A DNA stretch of 64,000 bases, from positions 25,100,501 to 25,164,500 of the forward strand of contig NC_088787.1 in the NCBI RefSeq assembly GCF_949628265.1, written 5' to 3'. The position numbers and the translations under genes were made by a program. The stretch comes from Cloeon dipterum (lineage: Eukaryota; Arthropoda; Insecta; Ephemeroptera; Baetidae). How positions within the stretch are numbered: position 1 is the stretch's first letter; each line of letters begins with the position of its first letter. The notes beneath the pieces are model-generated. The model searched no databases. It was not told the origin of the DNA and was given only the letters and a program-made list of their open reading frames with translations. Below are positions 1 to 13,644 of this stretch, in pieces.

Positions 1-71
1 TTGCTAATGTCAAAATCTAGACAGAGTAAAGTGGTTTTATTTTGTTATTTATTTTGAGATTTGATATTTAC

Positions 72-1657
72 TTTGTTATCGTCCATCACTGTGTTCAAAC
101 TTTCAATCCACATGGGATCAATATCCCCATCCAGCACGATCCATTTAGGGTTTTCTCCCAGCATATTCGCCTGATCCCTCATTATGGCAGAAAACAAACC
201 TATTTAAAAGGATAGCGGATTTTTAAAACAAAAATTATCACAAAATAATATTTTACCATCTTTCCACTCCCGAGTGGCAGGGTTGATGACACCGAAAAGT
301 TCATCGTTTGTAACCGCTTTTGGATTCAAGTCGCTAACAACTGGCCGCCGCTTCATATTTGAATAGGTTTTAGAAAGAGTTCTCCATACCTATGAATTAT
401 TTAAATTAAATACGCAGATTCCATTTCTGAGATTCCTTAATTTTACTTGAGTTTTCCCTGCACCTGCTGCTCCAACAATAAATACAGAGTGGCGCACTTG
501 CAGGAGTTCCTCCAATTGCACAACCTGACCAGGAGAATTTAAATATATTAATGTTATTACTTCATACACAGTCATGTGAATATATACTTTTAAAATAAAG
601 CCATCTTCCGGCTGCAGCTTAAGATCTGTGGCAGCCTGTTTGACTGATTTTTCAAAATCAATATCTCTTTTTCTTGGCACATCCAGCGCTGGGAAGAGAT
701 CGCCAATTAGGCCCATGAACACTGGCACGTCGTCGGCCACGATTTTTGGAATGTTAAAATCCCTCAGCGCTCGCATCAGCACTTGCTCTTCGGGCCTCTC
801 TCGATCACCACGCTAATAAAAATTTAAAATTTTCAAACTTTCAATTTTTTCCTTTCAGAAGGTCTCACTTTCAAAGATCCAGCAACAACTAATACTGATT
901 TGATCGCTCGCAGTCCCCAGTCATAGTGGTCCTGTTTAGATAGCAACTCGCGGCATAGAGAGTAGAGCGTAATAAATTTCCGCGCCAGCACTCTCGCCTC
1001 TTGAAAGCCCTCTGCCACAAGCATTATTTCGCAGATCAGCTCAAAGTCAGGAACGACCATCGCACATGGCCTAAAGTGATACCAATAATTTATTGTGAAA
1101 ATACAATTGGTTAAAGTAATTGAATTTTAAAGGAAATACAAAAAGGATTTTTACCTGAAAAGAGCTTTTAAATTTTCAGGAAGTTCAGTTCTTCCTGCAT
1201 ATCCAGGGTTCATTGTAACAAAAATTCCGACTGAAGGCACAAGTGATATTTCATTCCCTTGGAAGTCGAACGTTTTTTTCTTTTCTCTTATTGCGTCCTT
1301 TTAAAATATTAATCAAAGCGAAACTCTTTAAATTTTAAAACCATTTTACCAGCAGACTTTTAACTTGCACAGCGACAACTGACAGCACCTCAACAGAAAT
1401 CCGATTAAATTCGTCAAAGCAACCCCAGGCTCCAGTTTGAGCAAGTCCTTTGTAGATGTTTCCGCACGACTAAAATTGCGAAGGTTAAGCTTTTTTAATA
1501 ACAAATCTTACAATTTTCGAACCTGGTAGTCCATTTGCTCGGAGCAGTTGAAAACATAGACCATCATTCCTAAAGCTCGTCCTAAATCTTTGGTTGTCTC
1601 AGTCTTTCCGGTTCCAGCTGGACCGGCTGGTGCACCTCCCATTACTAAATGAAGTGA
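72..1657 (-). other. AAA1 and start of AAA2 motor modules of the beta-type dynein
   Basis: These exons encode a textbook main ATPase site. AAA1 has Walker A GPAGTGKT (exon 1657-1523), Walker B CFDEFNR (exon 1469-1350) and sensor-I region TMNPGYAGR (exon 1297-1155). AAA2 follows with P-loop GAAGAGKT (exon 524-447) and the acidic stretch [10 protein letters not shown] (exon 199-72). This intact site is the internal reference against which the second dynein in the window looks degenerate. Confidence 0.9.
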
Positions 1658-4600
1658 CTGGAAAGTTTTGACTTTGAAAGTAAAAAAACGGCAGTTTTAA
1701 GATCTCCAGTAATCCAGTAAATTTTTTAGAGCTGTCTTTGGCAATTTTTATTTTATTTTAATAGAGATTTTTTGTTCATTCCTTTGACTATGTATAATAG
1801 TTTTTCATCATATTTTACCTGAGTAAGTGTAATGTAGCATCTGTCGGTGAGAGGCGTTATAACGAGGCGCGGTGTGTTTCCCAAGTATTCGTGCGCGTAC
1901 TGAAATTGTGCGTCGCAAATATTGATGAAGCAGTCTTTCCCAATATCATCCCACCTATAAACAGACACAAGAAAGAGGTTTTATTGCCACAATGAGGCCA
2001 TTTACGTTTTTACCGGTGCCGCAGCTGACTCTGCCACTGAAAAGCAGACACAGATTCCACTCGCAGCTGCACTAGTTTCGACACAACGTCCCTTGCGTGC
2101 ACGTCGATTGTGCACAATGTCATGATTTTCTGTCTTTGCTGCTTCGTCAGTTCGCCGAGTAATAGAGATATCAACGTGTTCAGCTGCGAAACCTTTCGAA
2201 GTATTTAACACAATTAATAATTTCGTTGTATAAGTATTTTCTGTGAACGTACTTGTTTTCTTTGATAGTCTTTGAGTGCATTTTCGTAACCTTCCTCCAA
2301 GCGAGTAAAAGCGGCAGCAACCTCAGCCGTCCACCAAACCTGAGACCCGCAAAGAGCGACCTGAGCAGGGTAGTCAAAAAGCCATTGGTCTCTGGGTTTA
2401 TCTTCGTAGGATGTAACGGCATTTTCCAAATACTGCCTGATCGTGCTTTTCATGTGCTTCTCTAGCCTGCCTAACCAGATCTCTACCTGTTCTCAATTAA
2501 TTTTTAAAAAATGTGATTTTTTTATTGAAAAAAATCACCGGTCCCCTGCATTCCAGTTCAGATTGGAATTCCACGAGTTCACCGTCTTTGGCGATCATTC
2601 CGGAAGCAATATCTTTTACATCAGTTATTATCGTAACGTCTTTGAAGGTTAAATGCGCCACTGAATCGAAAAGTTTTGTCAAATGCCTGAAATCCAGATA
2701 TTTAGAAATAAAACTCACTCATAGGAAACCGTTTAATAAAATATATTGCCTTGCAACGCGCAAAGGATGGTTTCCGTTGGACAAAATATCTAGCAAATCC
2801 GCTGAGGAGACAAAATAAAACCTCGGAAATGCGAGTCTTTTCGTCTCCAAATACTCTGCCAGTGCTTTCTCGCAGAGAGTAAGTTGACCCTGAAGCTTCT
2901 CCAGGTTCTCATAAAGTTCCGGCTTGTTCGTCGCTTCGACCACAAGCGGTTTCATTTCTGCCAGCATTTTCTATCTCAAACACTCAATTTACGCGTCCCA
3001 ACAATGGAACGAAAATAATACCCTGAAATCGGAATCTACGTGGTCGAACCTGTCCGAGTCCTCCGGCAGTTGCTGTCGAATGTCTTCAGAGGCCATGAAA
3101 ATTGACTGCAAGTGCAGCCAGGTTCGCTGCACCTCGAACCAGATGCTGATGACCTGGTCGGCGTTGGACAGCTTGACCTGCCACGCGGAAACCTCCTCGA
3201 GGAAGAAGGCGATGTACTTGGAGCCCATCAGGTTCTGCAGTTGCACCTGGTTCTCCTCCAGGGTCTCGATCAGCTCCTCGGACGCCCTGAGCACACTGCA
3301 GCCACACCCTGTCTGCGAGTCCCTTTCGAAGCGCATGGTGCGCCACGTCTCCTCGAGGTCGCGCAGGACGCGTTCCATTCCGCGCTCCTTGACCGCCTGC
3401 TCCACGATGCCGCGCACTTCGTCCTCGAACTGATGCAATCTCAGGGCCAGCAGCTCGTTCAGGGTCGTCTTCGCGTCCATGATGAAATGCACCTGGATCG
3501 GGGAGTCTCATAGTAGCCGATATTTTGGCGTGAATTTTGACAGATACGTACGAGTACATGCTTTGATGGCTGATTATGCGTGAAATACAGAAAAGCCCTT
3601 TGCTTTTGCCTTCGCCTTAATTACTACTGTTTGTACTTTCCAGGCACATGCTTTTGAGGAGTGTGAAATGAAAATGCGGCAACTGTTGCAAATGTGAAAA
3701 TGTGCTTTTAATCGCTTGCGCTGTACTTGATTGCTCTGTGCAATAAAATGAATGACAATAATGGACGATCACATATTACCTTATAGTTATGCATTTTATA
3801 GGTTTTAGAAATAACAGATTTTTGCTAGAAGGGTGTTAGAATGTAGACGAGCAGCGTCTTTTGTTTGTGTCTTGTCTAACAAAAGCATATATACAGGAAC
3901 TATAAATAATTGAAATATTTAATTATGTTATTTGTATAAAATATTTCCCAATTTAGTACAAAAGCCAATTATTTATCTGACAAAGTGTCTGAAACGATGA
4001 GTATTGTTTTATGTATTAAATGATCGTGCAAACTTTGGACTGTAAATTTTCCGCTGGTGGCTCGTGGTTACTTACTGAAAAATCCTCAGGAATGTGCCCC
4101 GCCTCCTGTGTCCGGTCGAAATAAACATGCAACACGTATTGGGGATAGATAAATAATAGAAATAAGGCATTCCCATAAGCACATTGACTGGTTCAACATT
4201 GAACATCCAGAAAACATTCGAAATATCGTGATGTATGGCTGGAATAAATCAGCACATTTTTTCTGAAAGTATTGCTCCAAGGAAAATTTAATATCACGGG
4301 CTGCTCGATCTGGAGTGTGCGAGTGATTGACGCCATAGGAAACAAGATATCCGAATCACCCTGATCGAGCACCCACCATTCAACACTGACCAAGAATCTG
4401 ACCTTTGTGGCAGCCATCAGTTGCTCCCAGTGACGCTCTCGTATCGCAGGATTCTGCAGTTCGGCCACCGCTCGTAAGCTGGTGATCATATTTCGAACTG
4501 TCGCCTCCAGTGCTAGGTAGGCGTCGCAGTGCCGCAGCTCTTTGTCCATCACTTCCAGAATTAAAGGGAACAATAAATACATTAAAATTTTTTGTTTCAT

Positions 4601-7600
4601 AGATTCTTCCATTCACAACTCACTCCTGATTTCTTTAGCAAATTTTTTGCACTCAATATCCATATTTTCAACGTCAATCTTTTTCCAAGGTGTTGTTTTC
4701 CAGTCGTCGATGCAGGACCTCACTATTTCAATAAAGTCCCAAAGATGCTGCAGCAAAATATTTTAGTTGAATTTTAATTCTTTGAAATACAAATAAATCT
4801 AACCTTTACTAGCTTCATGTCACGTCGGCAATTAGCAATTGGCCTCAGTTCTGGGACAAAAACCTCAAACAGTGACGCTGTGTCACGTATGTGGTCAAAT
4901 TCCCTCTCCAGTTCGAACAGCAGCGCGTCTTCTGCATTCAGTAACTCGTAGCTATTGGAACAATCATACCTGGAAAAAATTTTAGCTTGGAAAGAGAAGC
5001 AGCAAGTTTCAAACATACTTGAAAAAAAGAGATTTCTTAAATCTTTCGTAATGCTTGGCTTGTCTCCCTTCAAAGTCGTGGATTCTGCGTTTGATCAGTT
5101 CCTGCTGGATGCTTCTGAGCGGCGCAACTTGCTGTCGAACCATGTCAGCAGACAGTTTCAAATTTCGCCATTGCTGTGGCAGTTCCTAAAAATTAAACAC
5201 GATAGAAATGGTTATTGGTCGAAATAACGGAAAAATTTTCACTTCAAGCAAAACGTGTATTTCCTCTGGCATTTCGTGGTCATACACTGCTAAAAGCTCC
5301 AGCGTCTCTTGAAGTGGAGCAAACATCTGATCTGTTTCTAGCGCTCTGGATTTTATCTGTTCCAAAATCATTGGCCTGATTAGTTCCGTTTAAAACTGTC
5401 GCAAATTGATTTACCTGTCTTAAGAAACTCATTACGTTAACCAAGGACTGGTAATCGTTATCTTTGACGGCTTTCTGCAAGCCAGCTTCGGCTTCCACTA
5501 TGAAAGAGGACAATGAAGACAAGCTGCTGATGACGTGGTTTTCCAGGTGGTGCCTCATCATGGCGCCCCACTGTCCTGCTTCGTTCAGCAGACTCTGCTT
5601 GAAGGGTTGCAGGTCGATCATTAGCCAGTTGTGGAAAATTTTCCTGTCGGGAATGTTTGATAGTTCACTCTGCAATGTGGCAAACGCATCGATCTGTAGC
5701 AAGAAGAAAATAGAAAGATTGCTAAAAAGAGGCCAGTTTTTAAACACCTGTTCCTTGAATTGCTCAATTTTCGGTGGTCCTGCTTCTTCTTCAGTCTCAT
5801 CTTCAGCGATAACGTTCACATCCTTATTCGTATCGACAGGAATGACATCATCGCCACCCATAATTTTTGAGCCAGACGTTAAAAAATCTTGCAAAAACGC
5901 TTGTTTGTCTTCCAGCCATAGGTATGAATAGTTTTCGTATTCAGAAGTGTAGTTCATTGCCTGAAGGCAAGCATTGTACTAAAATTTAATATTGAAGAGT
6001 TGAAATATTTACTTCTTCAATAGCTAACACCACTCTACTGGAAATGTCAGTGTTCATCTCGCTGATGTCCGCATTCTCATTTATGTCGGTCTAAAAAGCA
6101 ATTATTTATTAATTTGTATATTTTGTTCTCTAAATGTACGATCTTACAAAATAGTCTTCCTGCTGCTTCCGCGAAGCTACCCTAGTCACAAGCTTTGCTA
6201 TGTAAGCGATTTCTTTTAATAGGCCCTCAAGCAACATCGCAAACGAATCTTTTTCGCTGGGCTCAAGATCTGGCTTGAAAACCATTTTCTGACCGAGTAG
6301 CTCCAACTTAACCTCAAACAAGGGTGTCAACCCTTTCCGTGGCGTCATCTCGTCAAGAATGTAGTTTAAACTGACAGTTTATTAGGAAATAAGAATATTC
6401 GAAATTCAGCGTGGCTACCTGCAGCCTACGGCCTGTTGCAAGCATTTCGACACTATGTCATCGACGTAGTCCTCGTAATCCTGCCAGAGGAGCTGCCACT
6501 CCTTGTCTTCTGCTTCTCCCTCGCTTTTAGTTTGGCAGAAAAGCTTTCTGTTCTCCAGCATCAGTTTTTGGACCTCTTGGCCCGCATCAACCACCTCTTT
6601 AAATCTACAGAATTTTTTTGAAAAACCTTCTATTGTTGCATCTTTGAGTATTTATATTTTTTCTAGTTTCACTTTGAGTTTATTAATTTTATTTCACCTT
6701 TTGTTTTGCGCGACGATAGATTCGTCATAAGGTTGTGGCATGGGCAGAGGGTTTTTACTCTTGCCCCGCGAGTGTAGTGGCTCTCTGGACCACGCTGACG
6801 CAGCAGTCCTGATATTGCACACGTTCCGCTGCGTCGTTCGCAGGCGCGAGTCCAAATCTTGCACATTGTCTCGTAGCTTTGCTATAAACTCCCATACGCC
6901 TGTGAAAAGAATATTCAATATTCACACAAACAAACACCAATAAATAACTCTTGTCTCTAGAAACTTTGAATGATACGATCGAGTGTGGTTAATGCGCTCT
7001 TTCCGTTTTCTATTGCCATTAAATACAAATACAAAGCACTGCACCAAAAACTCCATCTAGGATTTCACCATTCGATCGGTGGCTAAGTTTACCTTCGCTG
7101 TCCCAGTTGAGATTCTGCTGTGCGTGATCGACTTCCAAATCGAGCTCACGAACCTCACGTTCGAGCAGTCTAAACTCGACCGGCTGACTTAATTTCCGCA
7201 CACGGTTGTACCTGACAGAATTAACAGTTTGAAACGTAAACACACTCTCGATATCGTGAGAAGGGCAATTCAATCACCAATTGATTGCCAGATTCAGGTT
7301 GGCAGAGTACTGTCGGAGAGTCTCGTTACGAGCGTAAATATCCAACGCCACTGCGGGGATTTTCTCGTGCAAGCCGAGCTTCATGAAGTAGTGAACCTCG
7401 CGTAAAACACTTACGAGCTGAGAATTTAAAACATTAATTTTTGATTTAAGTTAATTAAATTATTGTCCACCTGAGGATGAAAGTTCAATGCGAGTTCTTT
7501 ATTTAACTTTCTCAATAGAAGCGCCTGTTGTAAATTATCACGAGACAGATGAGTAACTTCCTCTGACCAATCTTGGAAAAGTTTTTCTTCGAATCGATCG

Positions 7601-10600
7601 ATCGTCACGACCAAGTTTTTGTATCTTTTCTTCACTTCTACTGCTCTCTCCGATTTGTTTAATCTGGACAAAAAATTTATTCTAATCGAAGAGAATCAAG
7701 TTCCAAATCCTACGGAATGGTCAGTTCAAAGAAGCTGGTGATGGGTTCCTGGAGCCTGAGCTTGAGTTTCCTGCTCCACATGAGAGTGCCTGCCACCGGC
7801 GGCATGTTCTTGTCCAACTGGCTCGTTAACTTTTGCCCTTTTTGCGCAGCAATCAAAACCTGCACGAGAAAGAATTCGTTTGCCGATGCATTTCGCTTCG
7901 TGAACTTTATTTCCGAAGCAAATTGAAAAGTTAGTCAGCGCGCCAAACTGCGATCATGCATGCGATCGCGTGCGGCCGAGTAGGCAACCGGCGTGGCGTG
8001 ACTGCTCTCCAGCTTGCCAGCACTCTAGCGCTGTAGGCGCTAAAAATGTTCCGCTTGCCGACTCACGTGTCGTGTTTGTTTCTCCGCCGATTGTTTTGTC
8101 GCAAAAAATAGTCACTCACCTCGACGGCGTCTAGCTCAGCTTCGAGCATTTCAAGGATGCGACCGAACTTGGGCGTCAACTCTGGCTTCACCAGCGGCCG
8201 CTCCAGCAGGGCTGCCCCGACGTACATGTACTGCGGGGGTAAATCACACACACGACGCGTTAAGCTCCGAATTTATTGCCGACTGTGCCTTGCACCAAGT
8301 GATACAGTGGCACCACATGACGCGTCGATGGGTTTCAATCTTATTGCAATTATAGTCACTGTAGAGAACTTGCCACTTGAGATTTCGTCAGTTAATGTAA
8401 TAAGCCATATTCTCAAATATTTTTTAGTCAATGTCCGATATAAAAAGGGGAATTTTCCAAAAAGGTTTAAAAATTTGAGTGATGAAGTATTTTTATAAGT
8501 TTTGTTGAATAAAGTAAAGGAAATAATTTCAAATCAATTTAATATTTTAGCTTGCGTACTTTGTAAATGCTGTTTGGTGTGTTGCACTCGTCAAACGCCT
8601 GGCAGAAGACGACGGCCATTCGGCGCTCTAGGTCTTTAACCTTTTTCTTGAAATGGATGAAGTGAGCCTGGAATCGTGGGTCTTCCGGCTCAAGCGCGTC
8701 GTAAGAGCTGTTAGCGAACTCGCTTAAAAGGGACTCGAACTGGGCCAAAACTTGAGCAACTTTCTGGCTCAGCTGGCGCCCTTTCGTTCCCTCCAACTCG
8801 ACCCTTTCCAGCCTGCGAAACTCGATCGCAGTCGTGAAGTAATCCTGGCATATTAAATATTTTCATATTTTAGTGGCAAAATTTAATGCAATTTTTTTAT
8901 TCTTATACTTATTAATTAACATTTATTTCATTACCGCTGAAATTTACGATTTTTCAAAAAAAGTTTATTTTCTCAAAATTAAGGTTTGAAAGCAATTTTT
9001 TAGATTTATTTTTACAAATACCTGGAGTACGAGGAGTCGGTTTGTGAATGCGTCGATCCTCTCAAAGACCATAGGCAGTGAAATCTTCCACTCTACGGGC
9101 TCTTCTTCTTTAAAATACCTCTTTATTCCGAGTTTGTGCTGTTCAATCATGTTCCTAGAAATGCAGTAATAAATCGTTCCGCCTTTTAAGCCGTAACCAG
9201 GCATAAACTAACTTATAATCGGCGAGCGTGGAAACGACTGCTTTCACGCGAATGTTGACATCTTCCACTTCATTTTGAAAAAGCGCATTGGCGTCGATGT
9301 AGCACTTGGCCTGCCGCGAACAATAGGTTTAGAAGCGAAACACAGAGTCGCGTGTCACCGCCAGTTTGCTGGCAGTTTAATTCTCAACAGAACTCGTTAA
9401 GCAGGGTAGCTGTTTTGTGTCCAATAAAGAAATCCCCATTATGAAATGCGATTGCAATAGTTCTAAACCCAAAATTACATGATATCAAGTTTGCCCATTT
9501 TTTTCCAACTTTGACTATGTTAAGGATGCAGTTATCTTTAAAAAAGATTAAATAAGCAAACTAATTAAGAATAACTTATACGGTGACTTATATAATTTGA
9601 TTTTTTATAAATAGTTTCATCACTGTTCCTAAAAAATTCTATAACTTGACCGAAGTGCGCGAATTAAAATATTATTTGTTGATGCTATCATTCATTTTTA
9701 GACACTTGGTGGCGACCCCAATTAACGACGGTGGCATTCTGTAAAGCGTTACCTGTTGAATGAGCAGGTTGCTAATCTGCCTGAGCAGGGTGAGGAGGCG
9801 CGAAGCGCGTCGGTAGTGAGGGCAGTGCGCCCAAATGAGGCACACCAGGTGCAACAAACAGTTCAGGGGGCCAGCCGCCGCCTCCGGCAGCTCTGCGTTC
9901 GTGAATGCGTCTACGTAGCGTTCCAGTGTGCCCAGATGCGTCGCCACGGACTTTGCTTCTTGCAAAGCTACAATTTTCGGAATTTCCACAAATAAGCAAA
10001 CTGATAGCTTTTGCAAATTTCTGACTCTTTGGTGGTTCAAACGATGAAATTTCATCAAAATATTGTAATTTCATTTCTTAGTTTAAAAGTAATATAAAAT
10101 TTTAACTGATTTGAATGCGAAATATAAGATATACGCCAATTTAATACTACATTTTGATCTCTGCGTAGTTTTCCTTATTAATGAAATAAAAAATATTTTA
10201 AAATGTATTCAATTGCAATTTTCTTGCAATGTACTGTCTCTAACTTTTAGAGGAGTCGTAAAAAAATAAATTCCGGCTTTTGGTTTACCTGTGATGAGGT
10301 TCTTGAAGAAATTGGTGAAGGTGTGGTAGTAATTCGACTCAGTTCCTGCCAAAACCAGGGCCATCTTGTGCACTCGCTCGTCCTGCAGCTGTTCGTAGAC
10401 GGCCTGCAGGTTGTGTTGCCTGGAGCGCCAGTAAGCAATTTCCGCCGACGGCCCCGGGTGCCGGTCGGTGGCCGACGCCTCCGTCGACTCCTGCTTCAGT
10501 ACTTTATTCACCTGGGCCACCCACTTGGCCACTGTAGACTCGATAGCGCTCTTTAAGTGCTGATCGATTTTCGCACCACCCCTTTGTACAGTTATAAGTT

Positions 10601-12200
10601 CATATAATTAATATTTCCGTTTTCTTATTCTTACGTGGATGAGGAAAATGTGATTTTTGCATCCTAATTTTTGGTATTCAAAGCAAAGTTTGCTTTTGCT
10701 TAAAATATAAAAAATTATATGCGGGGGGATTGTGATTTGAGCTTACGTTTCCCTCATGTCCTGCTCGACCTGGTGGATGCTGTCGATGCCGTGTGGCATT
10801 GGAAGCAGGGTTTGGCCGCGCATTTCGCTCAACGTCTGCTGTATGCAGTTGCGTAGGCTATATGAGCTCAAGTAAACGTCTTGCGGCACGGCATTAGGCC
10901 AGCCTTTCTGGTTGGACGGATTTACCAGTAGAGATAGCAGAACCTTAAAAATAAAAAAAATACTACTGCATAGACTATTAGAGATAAATAAACAGAGGGC
11001 AGTGAAATTTAGACGGTAAGTTTGTTAGAGAGCTGAAATTATGTTTCATTGCAAGCGTGTAATGTATTGTATAATTTATTAATTAATTTTATATTTTGAT
11101 GGCGAAAAGTCGGATTTGATCTTGTTGGAATGAAATCTCAAATATGCAGTAATCTCTTATATCTTCTTCACGAAAATGGTCCCATAAATTGATAATATTT
11201 ACTGTTATAGCAACAGAAACCATTAATATCACAAGAATTTATTTAACTCATGAAAAAAATTGATTTGAACACAAAATTTCTTACTCTAATCAAATTAAAT
11301 ATACTCCCTGAACTTTCAACATCACCTCCAGTAAACAAATTATCCGAAACCTTTAAATTTTATAGCCTTATAAAAAATCAACTTATTTATGCTGACAGTG
11401 AGTAAATATCTTTGTCCAAAATTTTAGACAGAATAATAGATTGAAGCAATATCTTTTTCTGCTTGCCATTATAAATTTTACGAAGTAAGAAGTCATGCAA
11501 GGATCAGCAGATATTTAGAAAAGGCAATACACCGTGAGAAGTTGAATAATCAAAATATATTGTTGCCAAGTCGAAATAAATTCATGCCGAAATATACGTC
11601 ACGGATTCAAATAATCTTGATGAAAAAATACGATTTAGTATGAACCCCCATTATTTCATGTTATGCAATGTGCTTGCCGCCTCTGCTACACAGGTTGCAT
11701 ACTTAATGAATCAATTTTGCGTTTTAATGCATTACTGTGTCGACAAGGACGGCGAGCTGCTCGCCTGGCCTGGGTGCGAGGTCTCCGCAGGCAAGCACGG
11801 TTCGCACGTTCTCGAGGGTGGCCTTCTCCCTGAGGCGGCGGACGAAGAAAACGGCTTTGCTCTTGAGCGGCGCCGGAAAGCCGAGCACGGGCGTGAGCTG
11901 CATGAGCGGACTCAGCGTGACCACGAGCACCTTCTCGGCGGGCGCGTTCAGGAAGCCGGTCATCAGCAGGAAGTTGTCCTCGTTGGCGCACATCTTGGCC
12001 CATTTTTCCGGCTTCAGGCGCAGCGACTTGAGCGTGAAGTTGGCGAGGAAGTCGAGCCGCGCGTCCTCCAGCACCTTCTTCTCCGGCTTGTCGGGCTCCA
12101 TGCTGCTCGACTCGGCGCCGCAGCCGTCACTGCCGTAAGGGCTGCGCTGCCGCCGGCCGTCGGCTCCCTCGCCAGGGGCCAACCGCCGTCTTGTTGCCAT
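72..12200 (-). CDS. Axonemal dynein heavy chain, outer-arm beta type (DNAH9/11/17 class), N-terminal half, partial
   Basis: Motor heavy chain of the outer dynein arm, which slides doublet microtubules in cilia and flagella. The start is the ATG at 12,200. I place 37 in-phase exons (high-low): 12200-11736, 10943-10747, 10581-10289, 9967-9753, 9310-9213, 9154-9022, 8844-8560, 8230-8120, 7859-7714, 7663-7471, 7417-7278, 7211-7093, 6899-6698, 6604-6419, 6370-6148, 6090-6013, 5960-5748, 5693-5415, 5356-5243, 5185-5019, 4969-4804, 4747-4624, 4551-4403, 3492-3022, 2970-2750, 2686-2539, 2486-2253, 2183-2014, 1954-1819, 1657-1523, 1469-1350, 1297-1155, 1070-869, 812-588, 524-447, 389-257, 199-72. This is 6,840 nt (2,280 residues): tail, linker, AAA1 and part of AAA2. 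The tail matches DNAH9-type sequence (GKTLLPLP-like, CLIWA, NLLIQQ motifs). The rest of the motor lies left of the window. Class assignment is from remembered family sequence; assigning 9 versus 11 versus 17 is not possible. Confidence 0.9.
2687..2749 (-). other. GC-AG intron in the beta-type dynein gene
   Basis: The exon at 2970-2750 must end after GTT GCA AG to join, in phase, the exon at 2686-2539, giving the expected family sequence V-A-R-H-L-T-K-L-F. The intron then starts with GCAATA rather than GT and ends with TTTCAG. The only nearby GT would drop conserved residues and break the phase. Confidence 0.75.
3493..4402 (-). other. 910-bp intron of the beta-type dynein; no gene seen
   Basis: This is the second longest intron in the gene, bounded by AAG|GTCAGA and ATCCAG|GTGCAT. 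It is AT-rich with no RNA gene, repeat family or conserved reading frame that I can recognise. The following exon (3492-3022) is clearly GC-richer than its neighbours. Confidence 0.6.
10944..11735 (-). other. First intron of the beta-type dynein; no gene seen
   Basis: A 792-bp AT-rich intron separates the GC-rich first coding exon from the second. I see no RNA gene or repeat in it. Confidence 0.55.
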
Positions 12201-13644
12201 GGCGTTGTGTACACACAGCACTTAATAAATCTTAACTAATACGTGCGTAGAACACCACTGCACTTTTTCCTGCTCACCCTAGGGACGTGAAAAGTAGGAG
12301 AATCTAAAATTATTTTCAAGTTCTATTTAAAACTAATTCAATTAGGAGAATTTTAACCAGAAAAATATTGCTTGATTTTGAATTTTTCCTTTTATCTTTT
12401 GCTTGATGGCAAATAAATAATGCCGTGTTGTTCCGTTAGGAAAATGGTAATTTATAATTTGCGATATTTAAAAATATCCTACTTAAGAAAATATCGGAGA
12501 GGAGAAAATAAATAAATTAAATAACTGTTACAGGTTTAAGAGGACATTACAAAAATATTAAAATTTAGTGATTTAATTCAAGTTGGTGCCTCATTTTATT
12601 CGTTATTTTCTCTACTTAGAATTTTTCAATGAAAAATGAAGCATACCGAATTTTAAAATATTTAACTTAAACGAAATATGTGTGCTGAAAACTTCTTATA
12701 GTTTTTCTTAAATGCACTCACTTTTTTGATAAATGCCGTTGTTCCGGTGAATTTTAATTTGAAGATTATTTTTAGTTTGTCTCTGCAAGAAATGAAATAC
12801 CAGAAAGGCAACTAGGTAAAAATTAAGAGGAAAAGAAAAATAAGAATTTATACCTGATATTTATGAAAAATATCATATTTTGAAATGTGTAGTAAAAAAA
12901 ATTAGTTTAAGAACAGCAGCAAAGATTTGTAAGAATTGATTGTATAGGATTAGTGTCGCACGCATATATGCGTTTAATAATAAATTCATTCATACCTGAT
13001 ATTTATTTTTTCGTAAAATAATCGTCACAAGATTTAATTCCGCCCTAAGCAAAAGATGTTTCGTCCAATTCAAAGAGCTCTTTCAGAAAAGAAATATTTT
13101 CCAAAGAATATTTATCGCTTCGAGATTTTTGCAACTATTTATCACGTCCCTAATGCTCACCATCCATTGCACCTGCAGTACACGCCTAAATAAATCGCGG
13201 CCTGTGCAGGGTCGCGGCCGACTATTGACCCACGGGGCTGGCGGCCAAGTCGCTTTTGAGGCAAACAAAGACGTGCAAGCCGCCTTTTATCAGCGCCTGC
13301 TGAGAAAATTCGCACCTTCTGCACGGCACGCTCACGGAAAATTCCATTTAATCGCGTGGGAGGAGCCATTACAAGTGTCAGTTTTTCGTGAAAATGCACA
13401 AAAGGCGCTGTTTCCCAGCCGCACAATAAAAAAAGCATCAAAGGCTAACAGCCAAATTGGTCTGACCGGGAAATATTCACCCAAATGATGGGAAAATAGA
13501 AATGTGTCCAATAGGAATAAATAGCGCTGATTTCGTGAATTTTTAGTTCACGCACGGATTTATAAATAAAACACACATTATTAATTACGAATGAATCTTT
13601 TAAATCCCACAGTTATTACAATTTAAATAGTTGATCAAATGATT
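12201..13644. promoter_or_regulatory. Upstream region of the beta-type dynein, with a GC-rich island near 13,190-13,410
   Basis: This gap lies between the dynein start codon and the PTRH2 stop codon (both genes on the minus strand), so it should hold the dynein promoter and the PTRH2 3' UTR. Most of it is AT-rich. An island around 13,190-13,410 is much richer in G, C and CpG and is open in more than one frame on both strands, but no frame resembles a known protein. A distal promoter or enhancer is one possibility; this is inference from composition only. Confidence 0.35.

Noticed and set aside
4086-4280. Short frames in the dynein intron 3,493-4,402
   Set aside because: No family similarity, and the flanking exons join in phase without them.
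5376-5414. A 39-bp intron in the beta dynein (acceptor before 5,375)
   Set aside because: It would be very short and puts the next exon in the wrong frame; the acceptor at 5,357 gives a 58-bp intron and the expected I-K-S-R-A-L-E-T-D sequence.
11640-12239. 199-codon plus-strand open frame
   Set aside because: It is the antisense shadow of the GC-rich first exon of the beta dynein, which has family similarity on the minus strand.
13129-13488. 119-codon plus-strand open frame in the GC-rich island
   Set aside because: No similarity to any protein, a comparable frame on the other strand and no splice partner; composition explains it.
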